NCBI RefSeq assembly: GCF_021044585.1
Contig: NZ_CP087998.1
Coordinates: 2,460,722-2,524,721, forward strand
DNA: 64,000 nucleotides
Reading direction: 5' to 3'
DNA from: Sulfurimonas sp. HSL-3221
GTDB lineage: Bacteria; Campylobacterota; Campylobacteria; Campylobacterales; Sulfurimonadaceae
In this document: in pieces, positions 1-10,635 of the stretch
Layout of the letters: each line of letters starts with the position of its first letter
Numbering within the stretch: position 1 is the stretch's first letter
Made by a program: the position numbers and the translations under genes
Notes under the pieces: generated by a model
Databases searched by the model: none
What the model saw: the letters and a program-made list of their open reading frames with translations, nothing else
Told to the model about the DNA's origin: nothing

Positions 1-845
<845 letters not shown>

Positions 846-1031
846 CTAATTAGCGCTTACTGCCTTACTCAATATGAATAAGACTGTAATCTTCAATTGT
901 AGTTGCATATAGTAATTTCTTACTATATTTGTTGACTTTAACAATGATAATTCAATGAACGATTTAGACTCTTATACACTAAGAAGTCTAATATGAATAC
1001 TTCATCAAGTACTCGTATTAGGCTTCATCCG
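846..1031 (-). other. tRNA-Ala to 23S spacer of the rRNA operon
   Basis: AT-rich transcribed spacer between tRNA-Ala and 23S. It must contain the 5' half of the 23S processing stem, but the partner lies beyond the left edge, so it cannot be paired here. No gene seen. Confidence 0.7.
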
Positions 1032-1107
1032 TGGTGGAGAATAGCGGGATCGAACCGCTGACCTCCTGCGTGCAAAGCAGGCGCTCTCCCAGCTGAGCTA
1101 ATTCCCC
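1032..1107 (-). tRNA. tRNA-Ala (anticodon TGC)
   Basis: A 76-nt cloverleaf on the minus strand with encoded 3' CCA. The anticodon loop reads CTTTGCA around 1074, giving anticodon TGC. The acceptor stem GGGGAAT pairs with ATTCTCC, and the T arm contains GGTTCGATCC. It is the second tRNA of the 16S-23S spacer, the usual position in Campylobacterota and many other bacteria. Confidence 0.97.
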
Positions 1108-1119
1108 ACATAGTGATCC

Positions 1120-1196
1120 TGGTGGGCCTAGGAGGACTTGAACCTCCGACCTCACCCTTATCAGGGGTGCACTCTAACCAGCTGAGCTATAGGCCC
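1120..1196 (-). tRNA. tRNA-Ile (anticodon GAT)
   Basis: A 77-nt cloverleaf on the minus strand with encoded CCA. The anticodon stem-loop reads CCCTGATAAGGG, giving anticodon GAT. The acceptor stem GGGCCTA pairs exactly with TAGGCCC. Only 12 nt separate it from tRNA-Ala. Confidence 0.97.
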
Positions 1197-1226
1197 CTTC
1201 TCGGCATTTCTAATTCAATAGAACAC

Positions 1227-1248
1227 AGATCACTGAAAACTAAGCAAG
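1227..1248 (-). repeat. 3' arm of the 16S rRNA processing stem
   Basis: This 22-nt stretch is the reverse complement, with one mismatch, of 2974-2995 on the other side of the 16S gene. In the transcript the two arms would pair into a long helix looping out 16S. That is the standard substrate for RNase III (known for rRNA operons). The pairing is directly visible; cleavage is inferred. Confidence 0.85.
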
Positions 1249-1319
1249 CAAGCGGACAGACACAACTCTGTGTGAGATTTTCTCTTCGGGCCCTCAAACG
1301 AATGAGGCCCGGTTACTCT

Positions 1320-2825
<1,506 letters not shown>

Positions 2826-2973
2826 TGAAAAGACGTTTCCGAAGAAACGATTACTGATCCAGCCCAAGATATAAAATCATTGGCTGTATAGTGTCTATCA
2901 CTATTAATAGTAATAGACGGTTAAATTGTGTCTTATCTAAGTAAGACTTCCAGACTCGCATCTGTCCATCCCA

Positions 2974-2995
2974 CTTGCTTAGTTTTCAATGATCT
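2974..2995 (-). repeat. 5' arm of the 16S rRNA processing stem
   Basis: Partner of the arm at 1227-1248 (21 of 22 positions complementary). It sits in the roughly 240-nt leader between the promoter and mature 16S. Together the arms define the precursor-16S helix. Confidence 0.85.
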
Positions 2996-3071
2996 CAAAC
3001 TTCCCAAATCTTCAACTCGAAGACCCGGCTGATCGGCTTCTTTCGATGCCTCTCATCGTTTGTGGACGGGA

Positions 3072-3100
3072 ATTATAGGGGATTCCTAAAGCAATGTCAA
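3072..3100 (-). promoter_or_regulatory. rRNA operon sigma70 promoter
   Basis: On the minus strand, TTGACA (3100-3095) and TATAAT (3077-3072) are both perfect consensus and are separated by exactly 17 bp. Transcription would start near 3065 and give a leader of about 240 nt before 16S. Consensus -35 boxes are rare in Campylobacterota, so this marks a very strong promoter, as expected for rRNA. Confidence 0.92.
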
Positions 3101-3292
3101 GAGGTTTTCGGGAGGAATTGCAAAATATGTCAAATTTCTTTTTTTTGGCCCATTTTCACCCTATTTTTGTTACAAAAATATACATCTGTCGATCTGCTGC
3201 TGCTATTACCCTGTATTTTCGCGCCAAACACCCCGATTTTATTTACTATCTGTTTGACATGAACCATGTATAGTTCAGAAATCAAACTCCAA

Positions 3293-3305
3293 TATAATAG
3301 AGGAA
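3293..3305 (+). promoter_or_regulatory. -10-like TATAAT and Shine-Dalgarno before the BI-1 gene
   Basis: TATAAT lies at 3293-3298 and is followed by AGAGGA, a good ribosome binding site 6 nt before the ATG. If TATAAT were the real -10 the start site would fall on the Shine-Dalgarno, so an upstream -10 (TATAGT at 3269-3274) may be the functional one. The two cannot be told apart by eye. Confidence 0.45.
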
Positions 3306-3311
3306 TAGACT

Positions 3312-4013
3312 ATGGGACTTTATGATAGAGAATATGCACGCGGAAGAGCAGCGGATCACTACGCAGCCAACCGCAGTGAAACACAGGTCGTTTCATTTGT
3401 AAAAGAGACTTATAAACTGTTTGCCGCCTCCCTGATGGCTGCGGCAGTCGGTTCATACGTGGGGATTCCGATCGCCGGTACTCTTCAGGCCATGCACTGG
3501 CCGCTCTTTTTCCTGGTCATCGGTCTGCTGATCGGTCTGCACTTTGCCAAACACAAGCAGGGGCTCAACCTGATCCTGCTCTTTGCCTTCACGTTCGCAA
3601 CCGGTATGATGATCGCCCCGCTGCTTTCCGTTGTCCTCGGCATGTCCGGCGGCGCGACGATCGTCGGTAACGCTTTTGCCATGACCTCCGTCATCTTCGG
3701 GGCCATGAGCTTTTACGCCATCCGTACGACGAAAGACTTTACCTCTTTCAGCAAGCCGCTCTTTATCGCACTGCTGGTGATCATCGGCTTCTCAATCGTC
3801 AACATCTTCCTCGGAAGCCCGATGATGGCCGTCATTATCTCCGCCGCTGCGGTTTTCCTGTTCAGCATCTTCGTCGTTTACGACACGCAGGCAATCATGC
3901 GCGGGATGTTTGAGACACCGATCGAGGGGGCCGTTGCCCTTTACCTCGACTTCTTCAATATCTTCGTCAACCTGCTCCAGCTCCTGGGCATCTTCGGTGG
4001 CAGCGAAGACTGA
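3312..4013 (+). CDS. Bax inhibitor-1/YccA family membrane protein
   Basis: A 233-residue integral membrane protein of the BI-1 family (YccA, YbhL, TMBIM relatives). Family members form pH-gated calcium-leak channels or modulate membrane proteases; the role here is not known. After about 30 hydrophilic residues there are seven hydrophobic segments. Near the C-terminus are the family signatures VYDTQ (about 190) and ALYLDFFNIF (about 210). Length is typical. The start is supported by AGAGGA 6 nt upstream. Its 3' end overlaps the next gene. Confidence 0.9.
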   Translation: MGLYDREYARGRAADHYAANRSETQVVSFVKETYKLFAASLMAAAVGSYVGIPIAGTLQAMHWPLFFLVIGLLIGLHFAKHKQGLNLILLFAFTFATGMMIAPLLSVVLGMSGGATIVGNAFAMTSVIFGAMSFYAIRTTKDFTSFSKPLFIALLVIIGFSIVNIFLGSPMMAVIISAAAVFLFSIFVVYDTQAIMRGMFETPIEGAVALYLDFFNIFVNLLQLLGIFGGSED

Positions 4014-4413
4014 CGCCCTTTCACCCGATCTTTTTCGGGTGATCGACGCCAACCTGAACCGCCTCAAAGAGGGCATCCGCGTTATCGAGGATATCGCCCG
4101 CTATCTCCAAAACGACAAAACAACCGCTTCCAGCCTCAAAGCCCTTCGCCATAAAAGTAGAATCGACGATCTGCAAAACCTGCTCTCTTCCCGGGACAGC
4201 ATCAATGATGTACTGCGTCCGACGATCAAGAGCGAACTGAACCGCTCTTCGGTCAAAAGCATTCTCATCGCCAACTACAAGCGGGCCCAGGAGTCCTCAC
4301 GGGTACTGGAAGAGATGTATAAGATCGTCGATCCGGCACTCTCCGAAACCTTCAAGCAGATCCGCTACGAACTCTATACATTGGAAAAAGAGCACCTGCT
4401 CAGCTCTGAATAA
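3997..4413 (+). CDS. ThiD2-type HMP-phosphate kinase candidate (ThiE N-terminal-like domain, stand-alone)
   Basis: A protein of about 138 residues matching the ThiD2 family: the N-terminal stretch FRVIDANLNRLKEGIRVIED is close to the family consensus. ThiD2 domains phosphorylate hydroxymethylpyrimidine phosphate in thiamine synthesis and are usually fused to ThiE. Here no ThiE domain follows before the stop. I chose GTG at 3997 because it is in frame, keeps the conserved LFRV segment and allows coupling (17-nt overlap with the BI-1 gene). The other GTG, at 4039, would cut into the domain. The 3' end overlaps the convergent methyltransferase gene by 14 bp. Confidence 0.75.
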   Translation: MAAKTDALSPDLFRVIDANLNRLKEGIRVIEDIARYLQNDKTTASSLKALRHKSRIDDLQNLLSSRDSINDVLRPTIKSELNRSSVKSILIANYKRAQESSRVLEEMYKIVDPALSETFKQIRYELYTLEKEHLLSSE

Positions 4414-5083
4414 AAAGTACCTCGAACTCCAGCCGGTCCAAAGGGTAGTTCTCCATCAGCTGTTTCGTCTCTTTATAGGTGAGCACGTTTCGGTTCCCGC
4501 TGACCCCGCTGCGTTTGATATAACGGAACATATCGCGGGTGTTGTCAAAGGCGAGGGAGTAGCGGACCACTTCGCATGATGCATTGAAGAACCGCTTTGC
4601 CAAACGCTCCACCTCGTCGGCACTCCGCAGAAGCGGCGGCAGCCCCGCCGTCTTAAAAAGTGTCCCGAACGTTCCGGCTGTAAAGATTGCAAGAGAGACC
4701 GGGGCATTGAGTGAGCGGATCAGTGCGAAAGTGTGGGCCAGGTCCGGCGACCACTGCAGGGCGGAGGCGGAAAAGATACGGTCAAAGTGTGTCGCCTTCA
4801 GCGAGGCGTAGAGCTTGGGATCGTCGAAGTCCCCCTGCAAACAGGTGATCCGTTCCCCCTGGGGGTGCAGTGCCAGCATCCCCGGCGCGAAATCGATGCC
4901 GACAAGCTGCTGATAGGGCCACGCTATCTGCTCTGCGACGGCACCGCGCCCGCAGCCGATATCGAGCAGGTGCTGCGGTGCATCCTTCACCCCCGCGACC
5001 AGTCTTTCAGCCACTTTCTTCTGAATAATGTTATAGCTGCCGTAGTGGTCGGCATAACGGGAGAACTCGTTCTGAACGTTCAT
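4400..5083 (-). CDS. BioC-like SAM-dependent methyltransferase
   Basis: Class I SAM methyltransferase, about 227 residues. Motif I reads LDIGCGRGA near residue 40. The N-terminal pattern of F, YA and YN before the SAM site and the SASALQW motif resemble BioC, which methylates malonyl-ACP to start biotin synthesis. The ATG at 5083 overlaps the permease stop as ATGA, so it is the last gene of the metal-transporter operon. A biotin role is inferred from similarity only, as no other bio genes are nearby. Confidence 0.7.
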   Translation of the reverse strand: MNVQNEFSRYADHYGSYNIIQKKVAERLVAGVKDAPQHLLDIGCGRGAVAEQIAWPYQQLVGIDFAPGMLALHPQGERITCLQGDFDDPKLYASLKATHFDRIFSASALQWSPDLAHTFALIRSLNAPVSLAIFTAGTFGTLFKTAGLPPLLRSADEVERLAKRFFNASCEVVRYSLAFDNTRDMFRYIKRSGVSGNRNVLTYKETKQLMENYPLDRLEFEVLFIQS

Positions 5084-5877
5084 CGGCGGTTGATCACCAA
5101 GGAGATAACAAAGATCAGCAGGACGCACATGACGATGGTCGCGCCGCTGGGAAGTGCGAAAGCGTAGGAGAGCAGCATGCCGGCTGCCACGGAAAAGAGT
5201 GCGAACAGCACGGAGAGCCCCACTGTCGCGGAAAAGCCCTGGCGGAAACGCAGGGCGGCTACGGTTGGGATGACCATCAGCGCGCCGATCAGCAGGGTCC
5301 CGACGATACGGATGGAGAGAGCGATAATGACGGCAACGATGCTGACCAGCATAAAGTTGAGCAGCGTCACGGGGATACCGCCCGTCTTGGCGACCTCTTC
5401 ATCGAAGGCGATAAAGTAGAACTCTTTATAAAAGTAGCCCAGCAGCGCCAGGGCCGGGACACCGACGGCAAAAATCGTCCAGACCTCTTCCGTGGAGACA
5501 GAAAGGATCGAACCGAAGAGGTAGCTGAAAAGCGAGCTGTTGAACGCCCCCGCCAGGGAGACGATGATGACGGCCAGGGCCAGGGAGCCCGAAAGGAAAA
5601 TGGCCAGGACGGCATCGGAGTAGAGGTGAAAGAAGCTGCGCAGGTACTCGATGGTCCATGCACTGAGCAGTGCCGCCGCCACCGCCATCCAGACCGGGTT
5701 GGTCTCGGTCAGGATCCCGACGGCGACCCCGACCAGGGCCGAGTGCGCCAAGGTCTCTGTCAGCAGCGCGTAGCGGCGCAGGACGACAAAGGCCCCGCTG
5801 AAGGAGGCAAGCAGTGCGATCATGATCCCGGCGAGAAACGCATTGACCATAAACTGGTATTGGAAAAGTTCCAGCAT
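5080..5877 (-). CDS. znuB: ZnuB-type metal ABC transporter permease
   Basis: A 265-residue inner-membrane protein of the ABC-3 permease family, which imports zinc or manganese. It is almost entirely hydrophobic helices. The N-terminal FLAGIMIALLASFSGAFVVL and RRYALLTETLAHSALVG regions are typical of ZnuB/MntB/TroC. It works with the ATPase and binding protein encoded just upstream in the same operon. The metal cannot be decided from the permease alone. Confidence 0.9.
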   Translation of the reverse strand: MLELFQYQFMVNAFLAGIMIALLASFSGAFVVLRRYALLTETLAHSALVGVAVGILTETNPVWMAVAAALLSAWTIEYLRSFFHLYSDAVLAIFLSGSLALAVIIVSLAGAFNSSLFSYLFGSILSVSTEEVWTIFAVGVPALALLGYFYKEFYFIAFDEEVAKTGGIPVTLLNFMLVSIVAVIIALSIRIVGTLLIGALMVIPTVAALRFRQGFSATVGLSVLFALFSVAAGMLLSYAFALPSGATIVMCVLLIFVISLVINRR

Positions 5878-5889
5878 CCTCTCTCCTCG

Positions 5890-6651
5890 TCAATGACGGT
5901 GATGCGCGCTGAGCAGGTGCGCATCGATGCCGTAAAGTTCGCTCATCCCCTCGCAGCTGAGCAGCGTTTTCGGGTCATTGCAGGTTGAAAGCCGCTGGTT
6001 GACCGTAAAGACCCGCGCGATGTCATCGGCGATCACGCCCACATCGTGGGTCACGAAGAGGATCGTCAGACGCTCCTCCTGATTGAGCTGGCGCAGCAGG
6101 GCGTAAAAGCGCTGCTGCGAGGGCTGATCGACACCTGTATTCGGCTCATCGAGGATCAGTACTTTCGGCTCCGAGGCCAGCGCACGGGCGATCATGACCC
6201 GCTGGCGCTGCCCGCCGGAGAGCTCGCCGACAAGCTTCTGCCGCAGACCCGTCACCTCCATCCGTTCCATGGCCCGCTCAACGATGCGGCGGTCGTTCTC
6301 ATGCCACCGCTTGTCCCATCCGAGGCCGGAAATACGCCCCATACGGACGATCTCTTCTACGCTACCGGGGAAAAGACGATCCGTCTGCGTCACTTGCTGG
6401 GGGACATACCCTACCTGCGCCCACTGTCGGAACTGCTTTTGCGGCTCGCCGAAGAGGCTGATACGGCCCGACGTCGGTTTCTGTAGCCCAAGCAGCAGGC
6501 GAACGAGCGTCGTCTTCCCGCCGCCGTTGGGACCGATCACTGCGCAATACTCCCCCTGGAGGACCTTCAGCGATACGTCCGAGAGGATCGTCTGACCGCC
6601 GGCACTGTAGTCAAGATGTTCGACCTCGAAAACGGCCGGCTCAAAGGTCAT
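5890..6651 (-). CDS. znuC: ZnuC-type metal ABC transporter ATPase
   Basis: ABC ATPase of about 253 residues. Walker A GPNGGGKTT is at 40-48; the LSGGQRQR signature, the Walker B segment LILDEP and the switch histidine follow in order. The ATG at 6651 overlaps the binding-protein stop as ATGA. A GTG two codons earlier is also possible. It energises the ZnuB permease. Confidence 0.92.
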   Translation of the reverse strand: MTFEPAVFEVEHLDYSAGGQTILSDVSLKVLQGEYCAVIGPNGGGKTTLVRLLLGLQKPTSGRISLFGEPQKQFRQWAQVGYVPQQVTQTDRLFPGSVEEIVRMGRISGLGWDKRWHENDRRIVERAMERMEVTGLRQKLVGELSGGQRQRVMIARALASEPKVLILDEPNTGVDQPSQQRFYALLRQLNQEERLTILFVTHDVGVIADDIARVFTVNQRLSTCNDPKTLLSCEGMSELYGIDAHLLSAHHRH

Positions 6652-7574
6652 TTGCACTCCATTGCGTCATGCAGCTTCAGCAGGTTGGCATTCATCAGGC
6701 GGAAATAATCCGCCCCGATCTCGTCGGCGGTGATGTTCGCCAGCGGCTGGAGCACATCCACCCGCACGCCCGTCTCCGTTGCCAGCGATGCTACCAGCTT
6801 GTCGCTGACAAACGATTCGTAGAAGAGGGTTTTGATGCCGTGTTCGCGTACGATGTCGGTCAGAGCCGCCATCGTTCTCGCATCGGGCATCGTATCCGGA
6901 GAGAGTCCGGTAACGGCGTCGACATGGAAGCCGTAGCGTTCGGCAAGGTAGCCGAAGGCGTTATGGCTGACAATGATCGTATCAAGCCGACAGTCGCTCA
7001 GGCGTTTGCGGTAAAGGGCATCAAGGGTCTCAAGCCGTTTGATGTAGGCGGCGGCCCGTTCCCGGAGTTTCACGGCATCCAGGGCGGGGAATGCCGAAGT
7101 GAACAGTTGTTCTTCCCCGCGGACAAGCGCAATCATATTGTCGATATCAAGCCAGTAATGCGGATCGGTGCCGTGGCGATCCTCTTCGTGCGTCTCCCCC
7201 GCTGCATCGTGGTGCGAATGCCCCCCTTCGTGCAGACGGACGTACCGGCTCATGTCCCTGGCGTTGCCGAATGACTCAAAAGGTTCCGTCCACGGTTCGA
7301 GGCCCGCGCCGCTGTAAAGGAACAGCCGGCTCTTCTGCACCCGGATCATATCCTGCGGCGTCGGCTCGAAGGTGTGCACTTCCCGCCCGAACGGGATCAG
7401 CATGGCCACCTCGGCATCCTGGCCCAGGAGGTGGCGGGCGATATCGTAAAGCGCGAACGTCGTCACGACGACATCCGCTTTACCGGCCTGCACCTTTTTC
7501 TCCGGTACCATAACCACGAGGGCCAGCACCAAAACCGTCAACAATGCCAGTAAAACAATGATCGCTTTTTTCAA
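6648..7574 (-). CDS. znuA: ZnuA-type metal-binding lipoprotein/periplasmic protein
   Basis: Periplasmic substrate-binding protein of the cluster A-I metal transporters, 308 residues. The N-terminus is Lys-Lys followed by about 20 hydrophobic residues (signal or anchor; no lipobox Cys seen). Metal ligands typical of ZnuA are visible: His67 (REVHTFEP) and His139 (DPHYWLD), with a later His. A His/Asp/Glu-rich loop at about 115-134 (GGHSHHD...HEEDRHG) is the zinc-chelating loop of ZnuA rather than MntA, so zinc is the likely substrate. It is first in the operon znuA-znuC-znuB-bioC-like. Confidence 0.9.
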   Translation of the reverse strand: MKKAIIVLLALLTVLVLALVVMVPEKKVQAGKADVVVTTFALYDIARHLLGQDAEVAMLIPFGREVHTFEPTPQDMIRVQKSRLFLYSGAGLEPWTEPFESFGNARDMSRYVRLHEGGHSHHDAAGETHEEDRHGTDPHYWLDIDNMIALVRGEEQLFTSAFPALDAVKLRERAAAYIKRLETLDALYRKRLSDCRLDTIIVSHNAFGYLAERYGFHVDAVTGLSPDTMPDARTMAALTDIVREHGIKTLFYESFVSDKLVASLATETGVRVDVLQPLANITADEIGADYFRLMNANLLKLHDAMECK

Positions 7575-7598
7575 AATCTCTCCACGGCTTTCTTCCCC

Positions 7599-7657
7599 GA
7601 ATTATAGCGAAGCTTCCCCTGCCCATTATAGAATGGGGTTTTTTTCGCTATAATTCG
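7599..7657. promoter_or_regulatory. Divergent znuA/secG promoters with mirror-image -10 boxes
   Basis: The 12-mer CGAATTATAGCG (7599-7610) is repeated as its perfect reverse complement at 7646-7657. Each arm contains TATAAT pointing outward: 7606-7601 for znuA and 7649-7654 for secG. Between them is a palindrome, CCCATT-ATAG-AATGGG (7622-7637), that overlaps the upstream promoter elements of both and could be an operator. A T-run precedes the secG -10, a common Campylobacterota feature. The regulator is unknown; Zur or Fur would be natural for a zinc importer. Confidence 0.7.
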
Positions 7658-7687
7658 CCACTTTAAAGCGAATGATTAAGGATAACA

Positions 7688-8029
7688 ATGACTTCTTTCT
7701 TGCTGATCGTCCAGGTCGTGCTGGTGATCCTGCTGACCATCGTCGTCTTGCTGCAGAAAAGCTCCAGCATCGGTCTGGGAGCCTACAGTGGTTCCAACGA
7801 GTCCGTCTTCGGCGCCAAAGGGCCCGGAAGCTTCCTGGCAAAAACGACCTTCTTCTTCGGCTTCCTTTTCGTAGCCAACACGATTGCTCTGGGCTACTTC
7901 TACTCGCAGGCCGCCAATAAATCCGTCGTTGACGAGATCGTCACACCGGTTACAGCGGCAGCCCCGAGCGCTGCAGAGAGTGCGGTTGCCCCGGCAGCGC
8001 CTGCTGTCGAAGCCAACACCTCCAACTAA
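7688..8029 (+). CDS. secG: Protein translocase subunit SecG
   Basis: A 113-residue protein with two membrane helices flanking the conserved loop (LLQKSSSIGLGAYSG, then FGAKGPGSFLAK), the SecG signature. It assists SecYEG-mediated export in the inner membrane. The C-terminal tail of about 40 residues is rich in Ala, Pro and Val, common in Campylobacterota SecG. AAGGAT lies a few bases upstream of the ATG. It heads the operon secG-deacetylase-frr-pyrE. Confidence 0.95.
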   Translation: MTSFLLIVQVVLVILLTIVVLLQKSSSIGLGAYSGSNESVFGAKGPGSFLAKTTFFFGFLFVANTIALGYFYSQAANKSVVDEIVTPVTAAAPSAAESAVAPAAPAVEANTSN

Positions 8030-8035
8030 CCCGCC

Positions 8036-8977
8036 ATGCGCAGCCTCCTGCTGACTGCGCTGCTGCCGCTGGTACTCTTCGCGGACGCGCACATCTTCGT
8101 CTTCCACCGTTTCGGCGATGCACAGCATGCCGCCACCAATACCTCCATTCAGACGCTGCGTGCCGAGTTCGACTACCTCAAGACGAACGGCTACAAAGTC
8201 ATCCCCCTCTCCCGTCTGGCCAAGGCACTGAAGGGGCACGAACCCATTGACGACAAATGGGTCGTGCTCACCATCGATGACAGCTACAAAAGCTTCTATG
8301 AGAACGGCCTGCCGATCTTCCGCGAGTACGGCTACCCCTTTACCCTCTTTGTCTATGTCGCGGCGGCGGACAAGAACTACGGCGACTTCATGACCTGGGA
8401 TCAGATCCGCGATACGGCACAGTACGGCGAGCTCGGCCTGCACGGCTATGGGCACAGCCATGAGTGCCACCTCGTGCCCTATATGCTCAAAGATGACACC
8501 GACCGGGGGCTGCTCTCCTTTGCCAAGCAGCTCCGCCGTGTACCGCGCTACTACGCCTACCCCTACGGTGAATACAACCCCGAGGTCAAGGCGGGCATCG
8601 CCGGCTACGGCTTTGAACTGATCCTCAACCAGAACAGTGGCGCGGTCAACGCCGACAGTGACCCGCACGATCTCGATCGGACGGCACTGACCGGCGAAAA
8701 CCTGATTGCGCAAAAACTGAAAATCGAGCGCCTGGACACCGAGTGGATCGCCCCCCTGCGGTGGCCCGAAGATGGCAGAATAAAAGAAATACACGCTAAA
8801 ATTGCACCGACATACCGCACTGCCGAGTACTTTATCAGCGGCGGGGAGTGGGTACGCGTTCCCGTCGAAAACGGTGAAATCCGCGTAAAAACCGATGTGA
8901 TGCTCGCTTTGCCGCGCAGCCGGGTCTTTATCCGGGTCGGCCGGAAACAAGAGAGTATCATCTTAGTAAAGGAGTAA
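8036..8977 (+). CDS. Secreted polysaccharide deacetylase (NodB-like) family protein
   Basis: A 313-residue protein with an N-terminal signal sequence (hydrophobic residues 3-15, probable cleavage near Ala17). The NodB-fold metal site is visible: TIDD (Asp81, Asp82) and His136-x3-His140. The family removes N- or O-acetyl groups from peptidoglycan or other polysaccharides outside the cytoplasm. The C-terminal 90 residues are not part of the core domain. It sits 6 nt after secG and 2 nt before frr, so it is co-transcribed with translation and export genes. The substrate is unknown. Confidence 0.82.
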   Translation: MRSLLLTALLPLVLFADAHIFVFHRFGDAQHAATNTSIQTLRAEFDYLKTNGYKVIPLSRLAKALKGHEPIDDKWVVLTIDDSYKSFYENGLPIFREYGYPFTLFVYVAAADKNYGDFMTWDQIRDTAQYGELGLHGYGHSHECHLVPYMLKDDTDRGLLSFAKQLRRVPRYYAYPYGEYNPEVKAGIAGYGFELILNQNSGAVNADSDPHDLDRTALTGENLIAQKLKIERLDTEWIAPLRWPEDGRIKEIHAKIAPTYRTAEYFISGGEWVRVPVENGEIRVKTDVMLALPRSRVFIRVGRKQESIILVKE

Positions 8978-8979
8978 GA

Positions 8980-9537
8980 ATGCTTGACGAAATTTATCAA
9001 GAGTGCGAAATGGACATGGAAGGTGCGATCGAGCACATGCAGAGCCAGTTCAAAACGATCCGGACAGGGAAAGTAACGACACAGGTGCTCGACGGCATCA
9101 AGGTCGACTACTACGGAGCGGCGACTCCTCTCTCCCAGGTTGCGACAGTCCTGGCCACGGATGCAACGACGATCACCGTCTCTCCGTGGGAAAAACCGCT
9201 GCTGGGCGACATTGAAACCGCCATCGCCAAAGCCAATATCGGTGTCAACCCGAACAACGACGGCGAGCAGATCAAGCTCTTCTTCCCGCCGATGACCGTC
9301 GAACAGCGCCAGGAGAGCGTTAAGAAGCTCAAGAAGATGGGCGAAGATGCCAAAGTCGCTGTCCGCAACGACCGCCGCAAAGCCAACGACGCGGTCAAAA
9401 AGCTTGAAAAAGACAAAGAGGTCACCGAGGACGACTCCAAGCGTGCCCAGGACAATATCCAGAAGATCACAGACAAGATGGTGGCAAAGATCGACGAGAT
9501 CATCAAGCAAAAAGAACAAGCCATCCTGACGGTGTAA
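8980..9537 (+). CDS. frr: Ribosome recycling factor
   Basis: A 185-residue protein with the usual length and features: an N-terminal helix ending in IRTGKV and a C-terminal Lys-rich coiled-coil. With EF-G it splits post-termination ribosomes. An AAGGAG Shine-Dalgarno lies just before the ATG. It is in the same operon as secG and pyrE. Confidence 0.97.
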   Translation: MLDEIYQECEMDMEGAIEHMQSQFKTIRTGKVTTQVLDGIKVDYYGAATPLSQVATVLATDATTITVSPWEKPLLGDIETAIAKANIGVNPNNDGEQIKLFFPPMTVEQRQESVKKLKKMGEDAKVAVRNDRRKANDAVKKLEKDKEVTEDDSKRAQDNIQKITDKMVAKIDEIIKQKEQAILTV

Positions 9538-9541
9538 GCGT

Positions 9542-10150
9542 ATGGACATCAAACAGATCTACCTCGATGCCGACGCGATGCTTGAGGGCCACTTCAAGCT
9601 CAGCTCCGGCAACCACTCGCAGTTCTACCTCCAGTCCGCCAAAGTACTCGAGGACCCGAAAACGGCCATGAAGCTGGCCAACGCCCTGGCCGACCAGATC
9701 AAAGCCAGCGGCGTGAAGATCGATACCGTATGCTCCCCGGCCATCGGCGGGCTTATTGCCGGTTTCGCACTCGCCCAGGCCCTGGATGCCCGCTACATCT
9801 TCACCGAGCGCGTCGGCGGCGAGATGACCCTGCGCCGCGGCTTTGACGTCAAAGAGGGTGAAACCATCCTCGTCTGCGAAGACATCATCACGACTGGCGG
9901 TTCGGCGATGGAAGCGGCCGCCGCGGTCGAAGGGCTCGGCGCGAAGGTTGTTGCCTTCGCCGCCCTGGCCAACCGCGGTTTTTGCCGCCGTGAGCACAGC
10001 AGCATCGAAACGAAGCCCAGCTGCAAACTCCCCGGCGACCTCCCCTTCTTCGCCCTGGCGGACTTCGATTTCGAGATATACGCCCCCGAAGAGTGCCCGA
10101 TGTGCAAAGCGGGCAGCGAAGCGATCAAACCGGGTTCCCGCGGGAACTGA
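9542..10150 (+). CDS. pyrE: Orotate phosphoribosyltransferase
   Basis: A 202-residue enzyme that joins orotate and PRPP to give OMP in pyrimidine synthesis. The PRPP motif [11 protein letters not shown] is at 111-121 and SPAIGG near 65-70. The start lies 4 nt after frr. It is the last gene of the secG operon; a hairpin follows. Confidence 0.96.
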   Translation: MDIKQIYLDADAMLEGHFKLSSGNHSQFYLQSAKVLEDPKTAMKLANALADQIKASGVKIDTVCSPAIGGLIAGFALAQALDARYIFTERVGGEMTLRRGFDVKEGETILVCEDIITTGGSAMEAAAAVEGLGAKVVAFAALANRGFCRREHSSIETKPSCKLPGDLPFFALADFDFEIYAPEECPMCKAGSEAIKPGSRGN

Positions 10151-10166
10151 TCGCCCCTCTTCTTGC

Positions 10167-10186
10167 GCGGAAATTTCTTTTTCCGC
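10167..10186 (+). terminator. Hairpin after pyrE (possible terminator)
   Basis: GCGGAAA (10167-10173) pairs with TTTCCGC (10180-10186) across a 6-nt loop, 16 nt after the pyrE stop. There is no clean U-run directly after the stem, so factor-independent termination is uncertain. Confidence 0.4.
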
Positions 10187-10593
10187 CGCCTCCTAAAAAA
10201 GCTTGCTTTAAGCCCTTTTCTGCTCCTATATAGAAAAATATATAATCAATTATTATTATACTTCACACTGTGAATAACCTGTGTATTTTTTCATCGATCA
10301 ACACCGGGTAAATTTGAGGAAACAGGTTTAACAGGTGCTCAAAAAAGTATCTCCCATATGACTTCAACATGTATGTTTTCGGGAATGCGTTGCTTACTAA
10401 TTATTCTTACTGAGGAAGTAAGGGAAGAGTACACGGGGCGATTTTTTCGTGACGATTGTTGAGCCCAAGTTTTCGACGTTGCTTCGTAGAACGTCTGTGG
10501 TGTTGTCACTATTGCTTGGAAGCCTTCGGCGGTGCTTTGCACAACGCCTGCGGTTTATCCTTGCTACGCTGCGGAATTCCGTTCCACTGCATC
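10187..10593. other. AT-rich non-coding region between pyrE and rnj
   Basis: About 400 bases without a credible gene between two convergent genes. The left part (10220-10300) is very AT-rich and contains a sequence equal to the Campylobacterota DnaA box TTATTCACA (minus strand, 10277-10269). The right part is GC-richer and holds several hairpins, including GGCGGTGC-TTT-GCAC (about 10528-10542), and a GGAATTCC-centred sequence that recurs near hypA. It may be the remains of a small mobile repeat. Confidence 0.4.
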
Positions 10594-10635
10594 GTTCGCC
10601 GAAACGACAAGCAGTTGTCGTTTCTAATGGCGAAC
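10594..10635. repeat. Long hairpin at the 3' end of rnj
   Basis: GTTCGCC, then GAAACGACAA, a GCAG loop, TTGTCGTTTC, a TAAT bulge, and GGCGAAC form a nested perfect stem of 10 plus 7 bp. It begins directly after the rnj stop codon on the minus strand. No T-run follows, so it may act as an mRNA 3' stabiliser rather than a terminator, or be one end of a palindromic repeat. Confidence 0.6.

Noticed and set aside
3062..3262. 66-codon frame upstream of the BI-1 gene
   Set aside because: It runs through the consensus rRNA promoter, has no ribosome site and a random composition.
7676..8950. 424-codon frame antisense to secG and the deacetylase gene
   Set aside because: Overlaps two genes with clear signatures and has no start context.
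10269..10277. Second replication origin at the pyrE-rnj gap
   Set aside because: Only one good DnaA box is present; the AT-rich block alone is not enough.
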